Of a DNA stretch of 64,000 nt, positions 1-10,761 are shown piece after piece; the stretch's first letter is position 1, and every line of letters starts with the position of its first letter. Origin of the DNA: Paraspadella gotoi (lineage: Eukaryota; Chaetognatha); contig CM119270.1 in the NCBI GenBank assembly GCA_051294375.1, positions 6,561,556-6,625,555 on the forward strand. The letters are read 5' to 3'. The notes under the pieces were generated by a model, which did no database searches, was not told the DNA's origin, and saw nothing but the letters and a program-made list of their open reading frames with translations. A program made the position numbers and the translations under genes.

Positions 1-2300
1 TGGTCCTCCCCTATTCTGTTCCGCCTCCGCAAACTCCCTCCCTTTATCCTCTCCTTTAGTCACTCTTATCTCCCAACTCCCTTCGCGTTTTTCTCGTCTT
101 CGGTTTTACTCTTTTTTGGTCGCTATCTCAAATCTCTGGTGCTCCTCTCTCCATCTTTAGTCCATCGGCGAACAAATACTCAATACCAAAAAGTTGCCTG
201 GCCAGAGATCTGAATATTGGCGCAATCGTTTTTTATGGCAATCGGGGATCTTACCTCTTTTGTGCGTATTTTTTTCCGTCTCTTATATCGGTTACCACTC
301 GCATACTCCGTTAGATATCGGCTGCAGCTCAGTTCGGCCTCAGTTCACTCTCTCTCCTGGACCGTTGGAAATCATGGACACACCACACAACTCCTGCTCC
401 AGTCCTTGTTCCATGCCCAAACTCCTGTGTTCGACTTTCTTTGTGAAAAACACTTCACTATTCTGTATCCTGATCTCATGCGCCATCGTTACCCTCCTCT
501 TTTTCCTGCTCAGCTTTCCCTCTACTCTAATTACTCGCGCGAACGGTGCAACGTGCTATTTTTCCCGCTTTTTCCTCCACGTGTCACGCTTGCTACGCTC
601 GCCTCTTAAAAAGGATACAAGTCTTTTTCATGCTCCGCTACTCAGCAAATCTCAATTTTAACCATCGCCCTTTAACATTACGTTCACCTAACCTGTCTTC
701 CGCGGAAAATCCTTTTGCTTTTAGAGCCAAAGCATAGAGAGAGAATGAAACCGAGCACGCTATGATTTGACGACGAGCCACGAAGCGCGATGACCCGATG
801 AGAACCGTATGTTACACCGGCAGATATGCGCACGTAGAGAGAGAGAGAGAGTGTAGAGAGAGAAGACGAGAGCGACGCATATATTAGATGACGACCCTTA
901 CGAGAGAAAGAGAGACCTATGAATTTAAAGGAAGGCGTTTTTACCACGAAGTTCGAGTGGCGAGAGACGTCGAACGCCTCGCGGGTGCCCTATTTTCCCC
1001 TCCCAACTGGCCTACCATTTTATCCTCGCCTGCGAGCCAAATTAATCGCTAACTACAATACCGTACTTTTTCCATCATCTGTGGATGGCTCCTTGTAAAT
1101 AACAACGCTATATATATTACTGACCTCGAATAAAAACACAAGCACCTCCCAAATCCGTTTTCTACGCAATAATGTTTGATGCTTCACTATTCTCAAACTT
1201 CCCTCCCTAATTATGATTAACTACCCACAAACATAAGAACGAAATTCCTTTTCTGCTCTATTATCTTTCCTCGTTTGACCACGACTTTATACTACACAGT
1301 TACATGGGAATAACCTGACCCGGACCAGAAGCAAAAAAGAGAGGATTGCTCTGTACTTTTCAAGAGCAGAGATCGACAATCAACTAATCATGAAGAATCT
1401 CATCCGTAAGGACAGGATCATCAAACCTAGAATTTAACAGCAAAGTAAAGGCTTCGACGTTTATTTAACCTCATTGCTGTCAGAGGAGAACTATTCACAC
1501 TGAAAACCTTTTCCAGACCTGTTCCGCGGATTCGCCCTTACTAGATAGATTAGCACAGGTCGCATCCAAATGGAAACCTTTTACACGCGACGGCATTAAT
1601 GTCCTATATCTTTCGCACGGAGCGCGAGGAGGACAAAATTAATACACGCTGCAACAAACATCCGACAATACGAGAAAATATTAAAATCGACGTTAACCAG
1701 AGCTTAAGCTAATCGCGGAATATTTAGCGCAATGATTTTCGGAAGAGCGAATTTATAGATATAGTCGATATGAAACACTTTACAAAACAGCACAATACTT
1801 ATTAAAGAAGTGTACACACACTTACGCTTATGCAGTGAGGATCACCAAGCGCATGGAACGTCTGTTCCTCGGGTAACGTTATTATGACCCCAGACATTTA
1901 AGAAACAAACCACTATGGTAGACACGTGAACCTCTTGGAATTCTTTTCATTAATTAGTCTGAATGGAGAACAGTAAAAGTATGAAATATTATATTTTTAT
2001 ATAATCACAAACTTTGCATTTTCTGGTTTTAATTACGTTTGTTACTTTTTGTTATAACACAGTTATGTATATTTATATTTTTCCACGATCTGAAGATGTG
2101 ATAAATGATTTCTTAAACGATTTTGAATCACCGTGAATTATTTTTTAATCTCAAACCCTGCATTTAGTAAAATACGGAGTGGAAATATACTCTCTGTCCA
2201 GTTACTCGTCATCAAAATATGACTATATTAAAATAACAGAACACACTGAAATTATGATCGGACGAAGTTTGACATGCACATGAGCGACGTAACAACGAAT
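1..2300. other. No gene recognised; poor-quality intergenic or intronic DNA
   Basis: No open frame here has a splice context or recognisable domain. The three overlapping frames at about 194-737 disagree in reading frame and have no family resemblance. Bases 840-990 hold a short GA microsatellite and a segment shared with 4,300-4,485. The rest is ordinary mixed sequence without visible periodicity. Confidence 0.5.
700..990 (+). repeat. Short duplicated segment, copy 1
   Basis: After a GA-rich run, the segment with TGAATTTAAAG, GGCGTTTTT, CCACGAAGT and CGAGAGACGTC at about 915-975 recurs in the same order and orientation at about 4,405-4,470. Copies differ by small insertions and deletions. 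The boundaries are approximate. Confidence 0.6.
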
Positions 2301-2329
2301 ATGGCTGGGACAATTACCATGCTCCAAAT

Positions 2330-3345
2330 GGTATCCGGCAATAGGGGAGTTGGGAGGAAAAGGGAGGGCTGAGAGGAAAAGGGAGGGAGTCGTGTAGAAA
2401 AAATGGAGGGAGTTGGGAGGAAAAAAGGAGGGAGTATTGGGAAGGAAAGGGAGGAAAAAGGGCAGGAGGAGTATGAGAGAGTCGGTCAAACACCAAGGGA
2501 AGCCATGTTTATGCTCTTGGTAGAAAGAAAAGGGACGGAGTGTGGGAGGGAAAAGCAGGAGGTAGAAAGGGAAGGAGTTGGGAGGAAAAAAGGGATGTGA
2601 AAAGGGAGGGAGCCGATTTTGCGGAGCGAAAAGCGTGATAGGAAGTTGGGGATGAAAAGGGAGCTATACTCCTTGAGAGCGAAAAGGGACACGAGCCAGT
2701 TGGGAGAAAAATCGGAGGGGAGTACTTGCCGGAGGTAAAACAGCGAGGGCAGTTGGGGAGCAGAAAAGGGGAGGACAAAGAGGGAGGGAGTTGGGCACCC
2801 GGGGACAAAGAGGGGAGGGTAGTTGGGCAAAAATGGCCCAAGGAAAAGGGAGCGGAGTTTGGGCACGGGACGAAAAAGGGACGGAATAAGGGTTGAGGGA
2901 GTTGGGAAGGAAAAGGGAGGAAAAGGGAAAGGGGAGTTGGGAGGAAGATATGGGGAGGAAGCAAGGGAGGGTTTGCGGGAGGGGAGAAAGGGAAGGTAGA
3001 GTTGGGAAAAGAAAAGGGACGGGAGGTTGGGCGAGGGAAATAGGGGAGAGGAAACAGGGAGGGCAAGATGTGGGAAGAAAAGGGAGGGAGTTGGAAGGGA
3101 ATAAGGTTGAGGAAGTTTGGGAAAGGAAAAGGGAAGGGAGTTGGGGAAAGAAAAGTGTGAGGAAAAGGGAAAGGATTGTGGTGAGGAAAGAGGGAGGTAG
3201 TTGTGGGGCCAACGCAAAAGCGAGGGGCAGACCAGGAGTTGGGAAAAGGAAAAGGAGGAAAAGGAGGGGAGGGAGTTGGGGAGGAAAACGCGGAGGAAAA
3301 AGGGAGGGAGTTGGGACGGAAAAGGGAAAACACGCATAGTACTCA
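2330..3345 (+). repeat. GA-rich minisatellite, unit about GGGAGTTGGGAGGAAAA
   Basis: About 1 kb of degenerate tandem copies of a 16-24 bp purine-rich unit built from GGGAGTTGGGAGGAAAA and AAAAGGGAGG. The same family occurs at 28,035-28,078, 39,546-39,596 and 43,050-43,400 in this orientation, and at 19,180-19,500 and 39,170-39,521 in the opposite one. The long frames here (up to 296 aa on the - strand) are translations of the repeat and not genes. Confidence 0.9.
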
Positions 3346-3480
3346 AAAGGAAAGAGAATGGAACGAATAAAATCATCTAATTTGAAGGCACGATTTCAAA
3401 GGAAAGGTATTATGGGAAATAAAAGAAAAGTACCTTAAATACGTGAATGGTAAGGCAAATAAACACTAAAAACAACACCA
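3345..3480 (+). repeat. Minisatellite flank shared with 39.6, 43.4 and 19.1 kb
   Basis: The sequence with GGAAAGAGAATGGAACGAAT and AAGGTATTATGGGAAATAAA directly follows the GA minisatellite. It recurs after the same minisatellite at 39,596-39,720 and 43,405-43,520, and in reverse complement at 19,015-19,165. This places 2.3-3.5 kb as a fragment of block E. Confidence 0.75.
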
Positions 3481-3489
3481 GAACGTGCT

Positions 3490-4206
3490 ATAGGCCGAAA
3501 AGGCAACCTACCGGATGAAACGGGGTGGGGAGGAATTGAATCACAAACTCCCCTGGTGTCAGGTGATACATTGAACGCTCGGCTCAACGCTCTCTTACTC
3601 GGCGACATCGTAAAGGTACGGTTGAGTCCGTCTGTTCTCTTTGTATCGAAGTATCGACGTTGTGATTGTTGTCCGAGACTTTGTGATGTTTGTGAACTTG
3701 TGAGTATGTTTGACTGGTTGTTTCTGCGTGTGAAGACGGTCATTTATTTTTTTTCCCTTTTTTGCCAAGTGACTCTGGGCTTCTCTCCTCTCTCACCTCT
3801 CAAATCTCGTCTCAATCTGCGCTCTCTGCTCTCTCATCTCTCATCTCATCTCTAATCTCCTCTCTGCTCTTCTCTCTACTCATCTCTCGCTCTCAACGTC
3901 CTCCTTTCCTCTCCTCTCTTTGCCGCTCTCTCACATCTGCCTGCAGTCTTTTCCTTTTTGTTTACGATTAACCAAGAAAAAGTTCATGTTGTTTCCGCGC
4001 GCTTAATTTTTTGCGCAGTTTTTGGATGATCTTCTGTTTCCGTAATGATAGCCGCACGGAAATAACGAGTGTCAATGGCTGCTCCGTCATCGTCTCTCTG
4101 CTCTCTCTCTCTCATCTCTCTCGTACGTATTCTCTCATCATCTCTCATCTCCCCTGCTCGTCTCTCTCTCATCTCTCGGTCTCTCTCTACTCCTCTGCCT
4201 CGTCGC
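3490..4206 (+). repeat. Partial, degraded copy of block B
   Basis: Shares with 5,190-5,760 and 22,850-23,440 the series CACAACTCC, GTGTCAGG, CTCAACGCTCTC, a donor-like GTTGAGTCCG, TTTGTATCGAAGT, GACGGTCATTTATTT and then CT-rich DNA. It carries many small insertions, including one in the donor (GTTGAG for GTGAG). It ends at the 25-N gap. Confidence 0.75.
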
Positions 4207-4231
4207 NNNNNNNNNNNNNNNNNNNNNNNNN
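4207..4231. other. Assembly gap, exactly 25 N
   Basis: Gap of exactly 25 N between a CT-rich tract and unrelated sequence. It is one of seven gaps of this exact length (others begin at 7,193, 22,250, 22,388, 27,164, 39,522 and 41,958). Confidence 0.98.
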
Positions 4232-4259
4232 TGTTTAAAAGTTTTTTTAATCTAAGAAA

Positions 4260-4490
4260 GAAGCATGATGTATCTTGTCTGAAAATTGTTGGCAGAGGAG
4301 AGAGAGAGGAGACGAGAGAGCAGTAGAGGAGAGAGAGAGAGAGAGAGGAGAGAGGAAGGGCGAGAGAGAGGAGAGAGGAGGAGAGGAGGCGAAGAGAGAG
4401 AGAGAGACCTTGAATTTAAAGTGAAAGGGCGTTTTTCCACGAAGTACGGAGTGGGGCGAGAGACGTCCGACCGGGTCACCTTGCGAATTT
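4260..4490 (+). repeat. Short duplicated segment, copy 2
   Basis: GA-rich tract followed by TTGAATTTAAAG, GGGCGTTTTTCCACGAAGTA and GAGAGACGTCCGA, matching about 840-975. The 75-aa open frame on the - strand here is a low-complexity Ser/Leu translation. Confidence 0.6.
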
Positions 4491-5140
4491 AATAAAAAGA
4501 TAGATTTAATTTTTTAATAAATAAATATAATAAACAAACAAACATTGTAAAAAGTTGTATTGTAATATAACGCTTTATCTAACGTTTTAAAGCTCTACCG
4601 AGAATTCTATTAACAAAAAATACTTCTCTAGCAGTCCAACTTTAAACCAATTATTGATTTTTGAGAGAACTTAACTACGTTTCTCAAAACCTGTTCCGGC
4701 CGCCTACTATAGATACAGCTATATAACGACGATATTTATTACAGGACGGCGACAAAAACGAAACAAACATCCACAGCAATGAGCGAATTATGTCGATTGA
4801 AAAACTCACTACTTTAAACCGACCCTGGGTCACTTATTTGACCCAACAACTGACCTCGATTCTTTTATTTATTGTTTTGTGAATTATTTTCATTTGTTTA
4901 TGTTTCTTTGTTTTTATTTTCCGTTGATGATTTGTCTCGAATTCATTTTACTCTCATTTATAAAATACGTGAAACTCGTGTCTCAAATATTTTTATAACC
5001 ACACCTATTTCGCGCGAAGTTTAATCTTACACACTCCACCGTCCAATGTATCGGCGGAATCGCTGAGCAAAACTCTCTACCCCATTGTCCGTTACCCTTC
5101 CTTCACACCACCCCCCTCACCCTCTTCGACCCACCGGCAG

Positions 5141-5276
5141 GGACAAAGGCCCCGACCGTACTTCGCACGGCCCACCTTCTCTCTCGACGACGGTGTGGGA
5201 TTATCACAACTCCTGTGTCAGGGATACATGAAGCTCGCTCAACGCTCTCTTTACTCGGCCGACATCGAAAGGAACG
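5141..5276 (+). CDS. Candidate internal exon of unknown gene (copy in block B)
   Basis: A 136-nt stretch bounded by an acceptor-like CCACCGGCAG (cag at 5,138-5,140) and a donor GGTGAGTCC (gt at 5,277). It is fully open in frame 0, reading GQRPRPYFARPTFSLDDG, then VGLSQLLCQGYMKLAQ and RSLYSADIERN. The same sequence with both splice signals recurs at 22,794-22,927 and, degraded, near 3,550-3,620. The copies disagree in frame through small indels, so the true peptide is uncertain. I do not recognise the family. A non-coding element with chance splice signals remains possible, although preservation of acceptor and donor in two copies supports an exon. Confidence 0.4.
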
Positions 5277-5707
5277 GTGAGTCCGTCTGTCTCTCTTTGT
5301 ATCGAAGTCGACGTTGTGATGTTGTCCAGACTTTGTGATGTTGGTATGAACTTGTGAGTATTTTGAGGTTTCTCGTGTGAGACGGTCATTTATTTTTTTC
5401 TTTTTGCCAAGTGACTCTCGCTTCTCTCTCTCTCTTCTCTCCTCTCTTCTCTTCTCTCTGCTCTCTCTCTCTCTCTGCTCTCTCTCTCTCATCTCCTCTC
5501 TTCTTCTCTCTCTCTCTCCCTCTCCTTCTTCACATTTGCCTCATCTTTCCCTTTTGCTTTCGATAACAGAATCCATTGTTCCGCCTTTTTTTTTTCCGTT
5601 TTTGATGATCTTCTGTTCCGTTATGATAGCCCACGGAAGATAACAGTCGTCAATGCGCTCTCCTCTCTCTCTCTCTCTCCTCTCTCTCTTCTCTCTCATC
5701 TCTCTTA

Positions 5708-5743
<36 letters not shown>

Positions 5744-5779
5744 TCTCTCTCTCCCTCTGCCTCGTGCCTTCACATTACA

Positions 5780-6420
5780 ATGTGAGAATTCTTTTCTCTC
5801 TTCTTCTCATTCCCCCTATTTTTTTCTTTCATCTTCGCCTGTGAGATACGACGATAAAAAAGCATAATCAAATGAATCCTTCCGGGGATTTTCCCAGACG
5901 ACGCGTCGTTTCCTCCTCTTCATTAGCGTCATTTGTCGATCTTTTTCTTCGTGGTTGTTACATCGTTGTCGTCATTAGTCATTGTCGTTTGTTTTATTTC
6001 TTTTTTTTCTTTTTTTTCGTTTTGGAATTTAGATAAGCAACTTGGATTGTTTATAAATTCCCCCACATATAAAATATTTAATCTCTCTCTTTTCCCTTCA
6101 CCATTGACAATTGAGAATTCTTTTCTCTCTTCTCTCATTCCCCCTATTTTTTTCTTTCATCTTCGCCGTGAGATACGAAAAAGATATCAACATGAATCCT
6201 TCGGGGATTTTCCCAACGACGTCGTCTTCCTCCTCTTCATTAGCGTCTTTGTCATCTTTTTCTTCGTGGTTGTCATCGTTGTCGTCATTGTCATTGTCGT
6301 TGTTATTTCTTTTTTTCTTTTTTTTTCGTTTTGGATTTTAAGCAATTGATTTTTATAAAGTCCCCACATAAAAATATTTTCAACCCTTGATTTAAACTTT
6401 TTCAACCTACGATTCTAAAC
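5780..6420 (+). repeat. Tandem duplication, unit about 325 bp
   Basis: Positions about 5,780-6,104 and 6,105-6,420 are two imperfect copies. Shared landmarks are GAGAATTCTTTTCTCTCTTC, CATCTTCGCC, CTTC(C)GGGGATTTTCCCA and CTCCTCTTCATTAGCGTC, then CTTCGTGGTTGT, GTTTTGGA and TTTATAAA. Block G (23,447-23,760) has one copy only. Confidence 0.8.
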
Positions 6421-6599
6421 TTTCTTATTTTCTTCGTCTTTCGATCTTCAGCCCGAGTGCCTTACCATTCTCTTCTCTTTCCTCACCCATCTACCCTCCT
6501 CCACTTCCTCCTCTCTCTCCTTACCTTTCCGTCTTCCGTTCTTACCTTTTTTCTTCCTTACCCTCCTTATTCTTTTCGCTTGTCTCCCGCGGGCGAATT

Positions 6600-6640
6600 C
6601 ATCCCGTAATCAATTACCAGGCGTCGACAGGCGTCGACAG
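6600..6640 (+). repeat. CAGGCGTCGA triplet tandem repeat
   Basis: Three consecutive 10-bp units CAGGCGTCGA. The duplicate at 24,001-24,030 carries the same array with single-base changes. Confidence 0.7.
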
Positions 6641-7192
6641 GCGTCGAGGCGACAATTATTCCTAATCTCCTCTCCCTTTTTCCCCCGATCGTCTTACCCG
6701 ATGTTTACGATACAAACCTTACCCTAGCTTTGGTTTTTGCCATACCCAAATAAATTACACCACCCCTATTGGTCGCTTTCTCGATATTTGATTTGTATCC
6801 ATTTATAACGAATATTACAGCTAAAACCCCCAGCATTAAACCCTTACCCGTTTCAAGAAAGTACTCTCACCCTTCGGACCTACCCGTCTTCCCTTACCCA
6901 CTCCCACTCGCGAGGGAAACCAATCAGCGTTCTGCATTGAGGCGCAACAACTCTGATATGGAGAGAGACGGCGACGAGAACAGTGACTGAGACCGGAGAG
7001 AGAGACGAGACCAGAGAACGAGAGAGAGAGAAATCGGAGTGAGGATGAGAGAAGAGAGAGAGAGAGATGAGAGAGAGAGGCCGGAGGGGGGAGAGAGAGG
7101 ATTCGAGAGACGACGGAGGATAAACTAGGAGGAAGCAATGGATATTGAAAAAACAATATTGCGGAATTCCCCCGAGTTCATGTTGTTTGTGC

Positions 7193-7217
7193 NNNNNNNN
7201 NNNNNNNNNNNNNNNNN
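7193..7217. other. Assembly gap, exactly 25 N
   Basis: 25-N gap just upstream of the candidate 81-nt exon. The direct duplicate at about 24,370-24,530 has CT-rich sequence in place of the gap. Confidence 0.98.
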
Positions 7218-7231
7218 TCCTAATTTTTCAG

Positions 7232-7308
7232 ATTTTATTGACAAACCTGCATATCTTTAAGGAGAATATGTCTTTAATTGGTTTTTACAAGCATTTTAAG
7301 GATCCAAA
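7232..7308 (+). CDS. Candidate short exon of unknown gene (copy in block B)
   Basis: Follows an acceptor TAATTTTTCAG. It contains the peptide SLIGFYKHFKDP, which is identical in the duplicate at 24,544-24,624. The 5' half differs between copies by small indels. The 3' boundary reads CCAAATGAAG where the other copy has the donor AAAGGTGAG, so the donor appears damaged here. Family not recognised. Confidence 0.3.
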
Positions 7309-7349
7309 TGAAGATTGCTTGAACCAAAAGTCAATTATTAACATTTGAA

Positions 7350-7745
7350 ACCTTTTCGTAAATGCATACAACACCGTCAAACTTTTTTTCAATAAGTCGG
7401 ATTCTACAAAGTTCATCAGAATTGACTTAGTAGTAGTTGGTGAACCAACAATTCTCTAATTTGGCTTTGCTCAAATATCAGATTATAATATTAATCATGA
7501 TAATATTTTAATAACTTAACCTCCTTTTAACTAGTAGTATTAAACTGGATTCAAAACGAACGTACTTTAATTTAAGTCTTTTCTCCTCTGTGTGCGAAAA
7601 GGAAAAAAAATTCAAAAAATCTCAAATAAATCGTTTTTTGCAAACTCATCTCATTTATCTGTGAGTGAGAATCGACAAAAGCGCCTCTGCCGCTCGGTGA
7701 GAGAATCGCAGTAGGAACAAAAGTCTAACGAATCTTTTTTTTTTC
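7350..7745. other. No gene recognised, AT-rich
   Basis: AT-rich intron-like sequence without a coding frame, ending at a 333-N gap. Confidence 0.5.
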
Positions 7746-8078
7746 NNNNNNNNNNNNNNNNNNNNNNNNNNNNNNNNNNNNNNNNNNNNNNNNNNNNNNN
7801 NNNNNNNNNNNNNNNNNNNNNNNNNNNNNNNNNNNNNNNNNNNNNNNNNNNNNNNNNNNNNNNNNNNNNNNNNNNNNNNNNNNNNNNNNNNNNNNNNNNN
7901 NNNNNNNNNNNNNNNNNNNNNNNNNNNNNNNNNNNNNNNNNNNNNNNNNNNNNNNNNNNNNNNNNNNNNNNNNNNNNNNNNNNNNNNNNNNNNNNNNNNN
8001 NNNNNNNNNNNNNNNNNNNNNNNNNNNNNNNNNNNNNNNNNNNNNNNNNNNNNNNNNNNNNNNNNNNNNNNNNNNNNN
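7746..8078. other. Assembly gap, 333 N
   Basis: Gap of estimated size, in contrast to the fixed 25-N gaps. Confidence 0.98.
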
Positions 8079-8334
8079 GCTCTTTCCCTGGACTTTTACT
8101 CCGCTCCTTCCCTCAACTTTTCAAGCTTTGCCTCATTTTCGTCACTCGCCTCGAATTTAGCAGAGGGTACGAAGTAGAACGCAGCAAGCAAACTATTGAC
8201 TTTGCAGCACGCTCAACGCGCGGTAGCCGCAGTTCGCGTGTGCGTGTTAAGCATTAAGAAAAAAAATTTGCCGAGTAAGAAATTCGCGAGGAGAAAAGCG
8301 CAGCTCAAGGATAAAAATTTTACGAATTAAGTAA

Positions 8335-8481
8335 TTAGCATCGCTTCTCCTCCGCTCCTTCTCATTCGCCGGTGGCGATGATGATGCCGGAGCCAGTGCC
8401 GCCGACGCTGCCGACGCTGCCGACGCCGACGCCGAAAGTTGGCAGCCTGAGCTGATTCGGTTTGGGCGTGGCATCGTCGAC
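8335..8481 (+). CDS. Candidate exon: acidic Ala/Asp repeat followed by an IRFGR motif
   Basis: Open for 49 codons from an in-frame TAA at 8,332 to a donor GTCGAC/GTAAGG at 8,482. It reads LASLLLRSFSFAGG, then DDDAGASAADAADAAD, then ADAESWQPELIRFGRGIVD. The start contains a leucine-rich hydrophobic run, the middle is an Asp/Ala repeat from a GCCGAC microsatellite, and the end has RFGR. A glycine followed by arginine is the classic amidation and cleavage signal of arthropod RFamide neuropeptide precursors, but only one such site is visible and it is followed by Gly. The - strand frame over the same bases is Ser/Ala-rich. This could equally be a non-coding trinucleotide repeat. No duplicate of this stretch is seen in the window. 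Confidence 0.3.
8395..8432 (+). repeat. GCCGAC/GCTGCC trinucleotide-type microsatellite
   Basis: Repeated GCCGACGCT units. It underlies the Asp/Ala-rich (+) and Ala/Ser-rich (-) translations of this stretch. Confidence 0.8.
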
Positions 8482-8759
8482 GTAAGGTTGGCAGTTCCAG
8501 TTCCGATCAAAGAAACGAATGTAATAAAAACGCAAACAAAAGCTAAACGTCAAAAGTTTGTTTTTTTTAATTTAAACAATACGCTAACCTATTTTAGTCT
8601 TAAGAAAAAAACAAAACAAAACAAAGAGCAGAAACCACGACGTCTTCGACGACCGCTAGAGGGACGTCGCCGTTTTGTCTCTTCGAGAGCTCGCGTCGGT
8701 TTTTCGGGACCGGAAGTTAAATCGGGCGAAATCACGCGCGTCGCTTTTGATGGGAGGCG

Positions 8760-9180
8760 CGTGCGAGAAATGAAGAAAAAGAAAAGAAAAAAAAAGAAGA
8801 AAGGAAAGAGGAAGGAAAGAAAAAATATTTAAAGGAAAAGGGGAGGAAAGGAAAAGAATGGAAAGGGAAGGAAATAAGTTAGGATGAAGAGAAAAAGAAA
8901 TGAAAAAGAAAAAAGGAAGAGAGACAAAAAAAAAGAGTTTAACGGAAATGTCACATAAAGAAAAAAATAAAAATAAAGGAAAGGAATAAGAAGAAAAAAA
9001 GAATGGAAAAGAAAAGTAAGTAAAGAAAACAGAAAGAAAGAAGTGTGAGTAAAGAAGAAAATTAAAAGGTGAAAAAAAAGAAAGTATAACGGTTTGTAAG
9101 GGGAAAAAAAGAAAATTGAAAAAGGAAAAAGTACGACGCGTTAAAAACCGAAAAGGGGAAAAGAAAAAAAAATATCGTTT
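8760..9180 (+). repeat. Purine-rich (GAAA/GGAAA) low-complexity tract
   Basis: About 400 bp almost free of pyrimidines, made of GGAAAG, AAGAAA and AAAAA variants. The 192-aa Phe/Ser-rich - strand frame here is its translation and is rejected as a gene. Confidence 0.85.
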
Positions 9181-9242
9181 CCCTTCTTCGCCGCTCATTA
9201 GCATTTTAATTCCATTAGCGAGAAACACACACACACGGTCGG

Positions 9243-9278
<36 letters not shown>

Positions 9279-9700
9279 NNNNNNNNNNNNNNNNNNNNNN
9301 NNNNNNNNNNNNNNNNNNNNNNNNNNNNNNNNNNNNNNNNNNNNNNNNNNNNNNNNNNNNNNNNNNNNNNNNNNNNNNNNNNNNNNNNNNNNNNNNNNNN
9401 NNNNNNNNNNNNNNNNNNNNNNNNNNNNNNNNNNNNNNNNNNNNNNNNNNNNNNNNNNNNNNNNNNNNNNNNNNNNNNNNNNNNNNNNNNNNNNNNNNNN
9501 NNNNNTCTTCAGATTTAAAATTAAAAAAATCTTTTCTCTTTCCTCCACTTCTTCAATTCTTTCATTTCATTAGAATCTATAATCTTCCACTTCTCTCTCT
9601 CCTCTCTTCTCTCTCTCTTCTCTACTCGTCTGCTCTCTCTCTCTCTGCTCTCTCTCTCTCTCTCTCTCTTTTTTGTCAAGTTTTTCCTATGAAATTTGGT
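9060..9700 (+). repeat. Block B, second part; direct duplicate of 24,765-25,260
   Basis: The landmarks GGTTTGTAAGGGGAA, GAAACACACAC, ACACGGTCGGTAT, a CT run and TCAGATTTAAAATTAAA recur in the same order at 24,780-25,195. A 227-N gap replaces part of the CT tract here. Confidence 0.8.
9279..9505. other. Assembly gap, 227 N, at a (CT)n edge
   Basis: Gap opening directly in a (CT)n microsatellite, as expected where short reads could not be extended. Confidence 0.98.
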
Positions 9701-9952
9701 ACCAACCCATATAAAAATTATCCATTCATTTAATAAACTAAGCTTCTTTCCCTGACTTTAGGACTAGGGCTTTGGTGAGATGCGGTTTAAGGCCTCCATC
9801 CACACTTACAAGATAATAACATAGCAGGTTTACATATGTCGTTATTATTCTATATTTTTTTTGGGGGTTTTTTTTTCCTTTCGGATTTTTTTAAGGTATT
9901 TTTTTTTGTGTTTCATTCTTTTTAAGATTCTTTTATTTCTTCTCTTTTTCTT

Positions 9953-10222
9953 TCAATTCTCTTTACTTTTTTTTTTCAGTTTCCTCTGGAAACCTACCTT
10001 TTTTCTTTCCTTAATCTCGGTCATCCATTTTATTTCCTCATCATTCCACGCGATTTTCGTCGAGTCATAAAAAGCCTCGATGCCGAATATTTTCGTAAGT
10101 CGCTCAAAGAACTCGGCGTCATTCAACATTTTCCTCCACCCGGATATGTGAAAAAGGATCACTGAGGTCACTGGACTTGGTTCAGCGTCGTTCCAAGATG
10201 TTACAGAGGTTGTTGTTCGCAT
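9953..10222 (-). CDS. Weak candidate coding frame in block D, family unknown
   Basis: An 89-aa frame on the - strand with mixed, non-simple composition in its middle, including HISGWRKMLNDAEFFERL and AWNDEEIKWMTEIK. The C-terminal part runs into a Lys-rich low-complexity tail. The inverted copy near 52,540-52,670 keeps the nucleotide similarity but is shortened and out of frame. I recognise no domain. It could be a decayed exon or chance, and the lack of frame conservation between arms argues for caution. Confidence 0.2.
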   Translation of the reverse strand: MRTTTSVTSWNDAEPSPVTSVILFHISGWRKMLNDAEFFERLTKIFGIEAFYDSTKIAWNDEEIKWMTEIKERKKVGFQRKLKKKSKEN

Positions 10223-10275
10223 TTAAGGCCGCGACTTTCGTCATCGCTAATCTCATTATTCGACAGAGTTTTCCT

Positions 10276-10352
10276 CATCGTCGTGATCGTCGTATCGGCG
10301 ATTCGCGTCGTCGTCGTCGTCTTACATAGCGCGTCGTCGTCGTCGTCGTCGC
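10276..10352 (+). repeat. GTC trinucleotide microsatellite
   Basis: Runs of GTCGTCGTC interrupted by TTACATAGCGC. The inverted partner at about 52,393-52,440 is a pure GAC run. Confidence 0.85.
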
Positions 10353-10761
10353 TTGACTTGTGTTATAATCATCGCTTTATGTCGTCGCGCGTTTCCTCCA
10401 TAACCGAGACTCAAAATTCAAATTGTTTCAGTCAGTTTTTTTCCCTTTCTTTTTTTTCTTTCCTCTTTTCCGCTTTTTTTTTTAAACCAGATTTGGCTGA
10501 GATTTTTTTTGGTTTTTAAAGAGAATTTATGGCGAAGAAAGGAAAGAAAGAAACTGACTTGTTTTCTCTTTCATTCGTTTAAAATCGTTATAACACGCAA
10601 ACCAAAATAGTTTGAAATTAAATTAAAAGAAACCAATAGCCGACAGTTAATTTTATTTCAAATGTAACTACGTGTAACATACCACGGTTCTCAACTAAGT
10701 CATTTATTTAAAGTCGTGTGAACAGAGTCCATAGTTACTAAAGGGTTTTTTTTCCACATAA

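Larger units (their letters stand above)
4850..7350 (+). repeat. Block B, direct duplicate of 22,490-24,690
   Basis: Collinear match over about 2.4 kb to block G: the TGTTTATGTTTCTTTG landmark, the candidate exon at 5,141-5,276, CT tracts, GATACGAAAAAGATATCA, the CAGGCGTCGA repeat and the candidate exon near 7,232. The copies differ mostly by one-base insertions and deletions. This copy carries an extra tandem duplication (5,780-6,420) that G lacks. Confidence 0.85.

Noticed and set aside
194-661. 155-aa frame near the window start with Cys-rich look
   Set aside because: Three overlapping frames in the same stretch, no homology recognised, no splice sites; sequence quality doubtful.
2486-3376. 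296-aa - strand open frame rich in Ser, Pro, Leu, Phe
   Set aside because: It is the complement of the GA minisatellite and open in several frames at once; no start context, domain or splice support.
4850-7350. Blocks B/G considered as a transposable element because they are duplicated
   Set aside because: No terminal repeats, target-site duplications or transposase/RT motifs; ends coincide with gaps and CT tracts, as in misassembly.
8656-9234. 192-aa Phe-rich - strand frame resembling a membrane protein
   Set aside because: Antisense of a purine tract; hydrophobicity follows from TTC/TTT codons, not selection.
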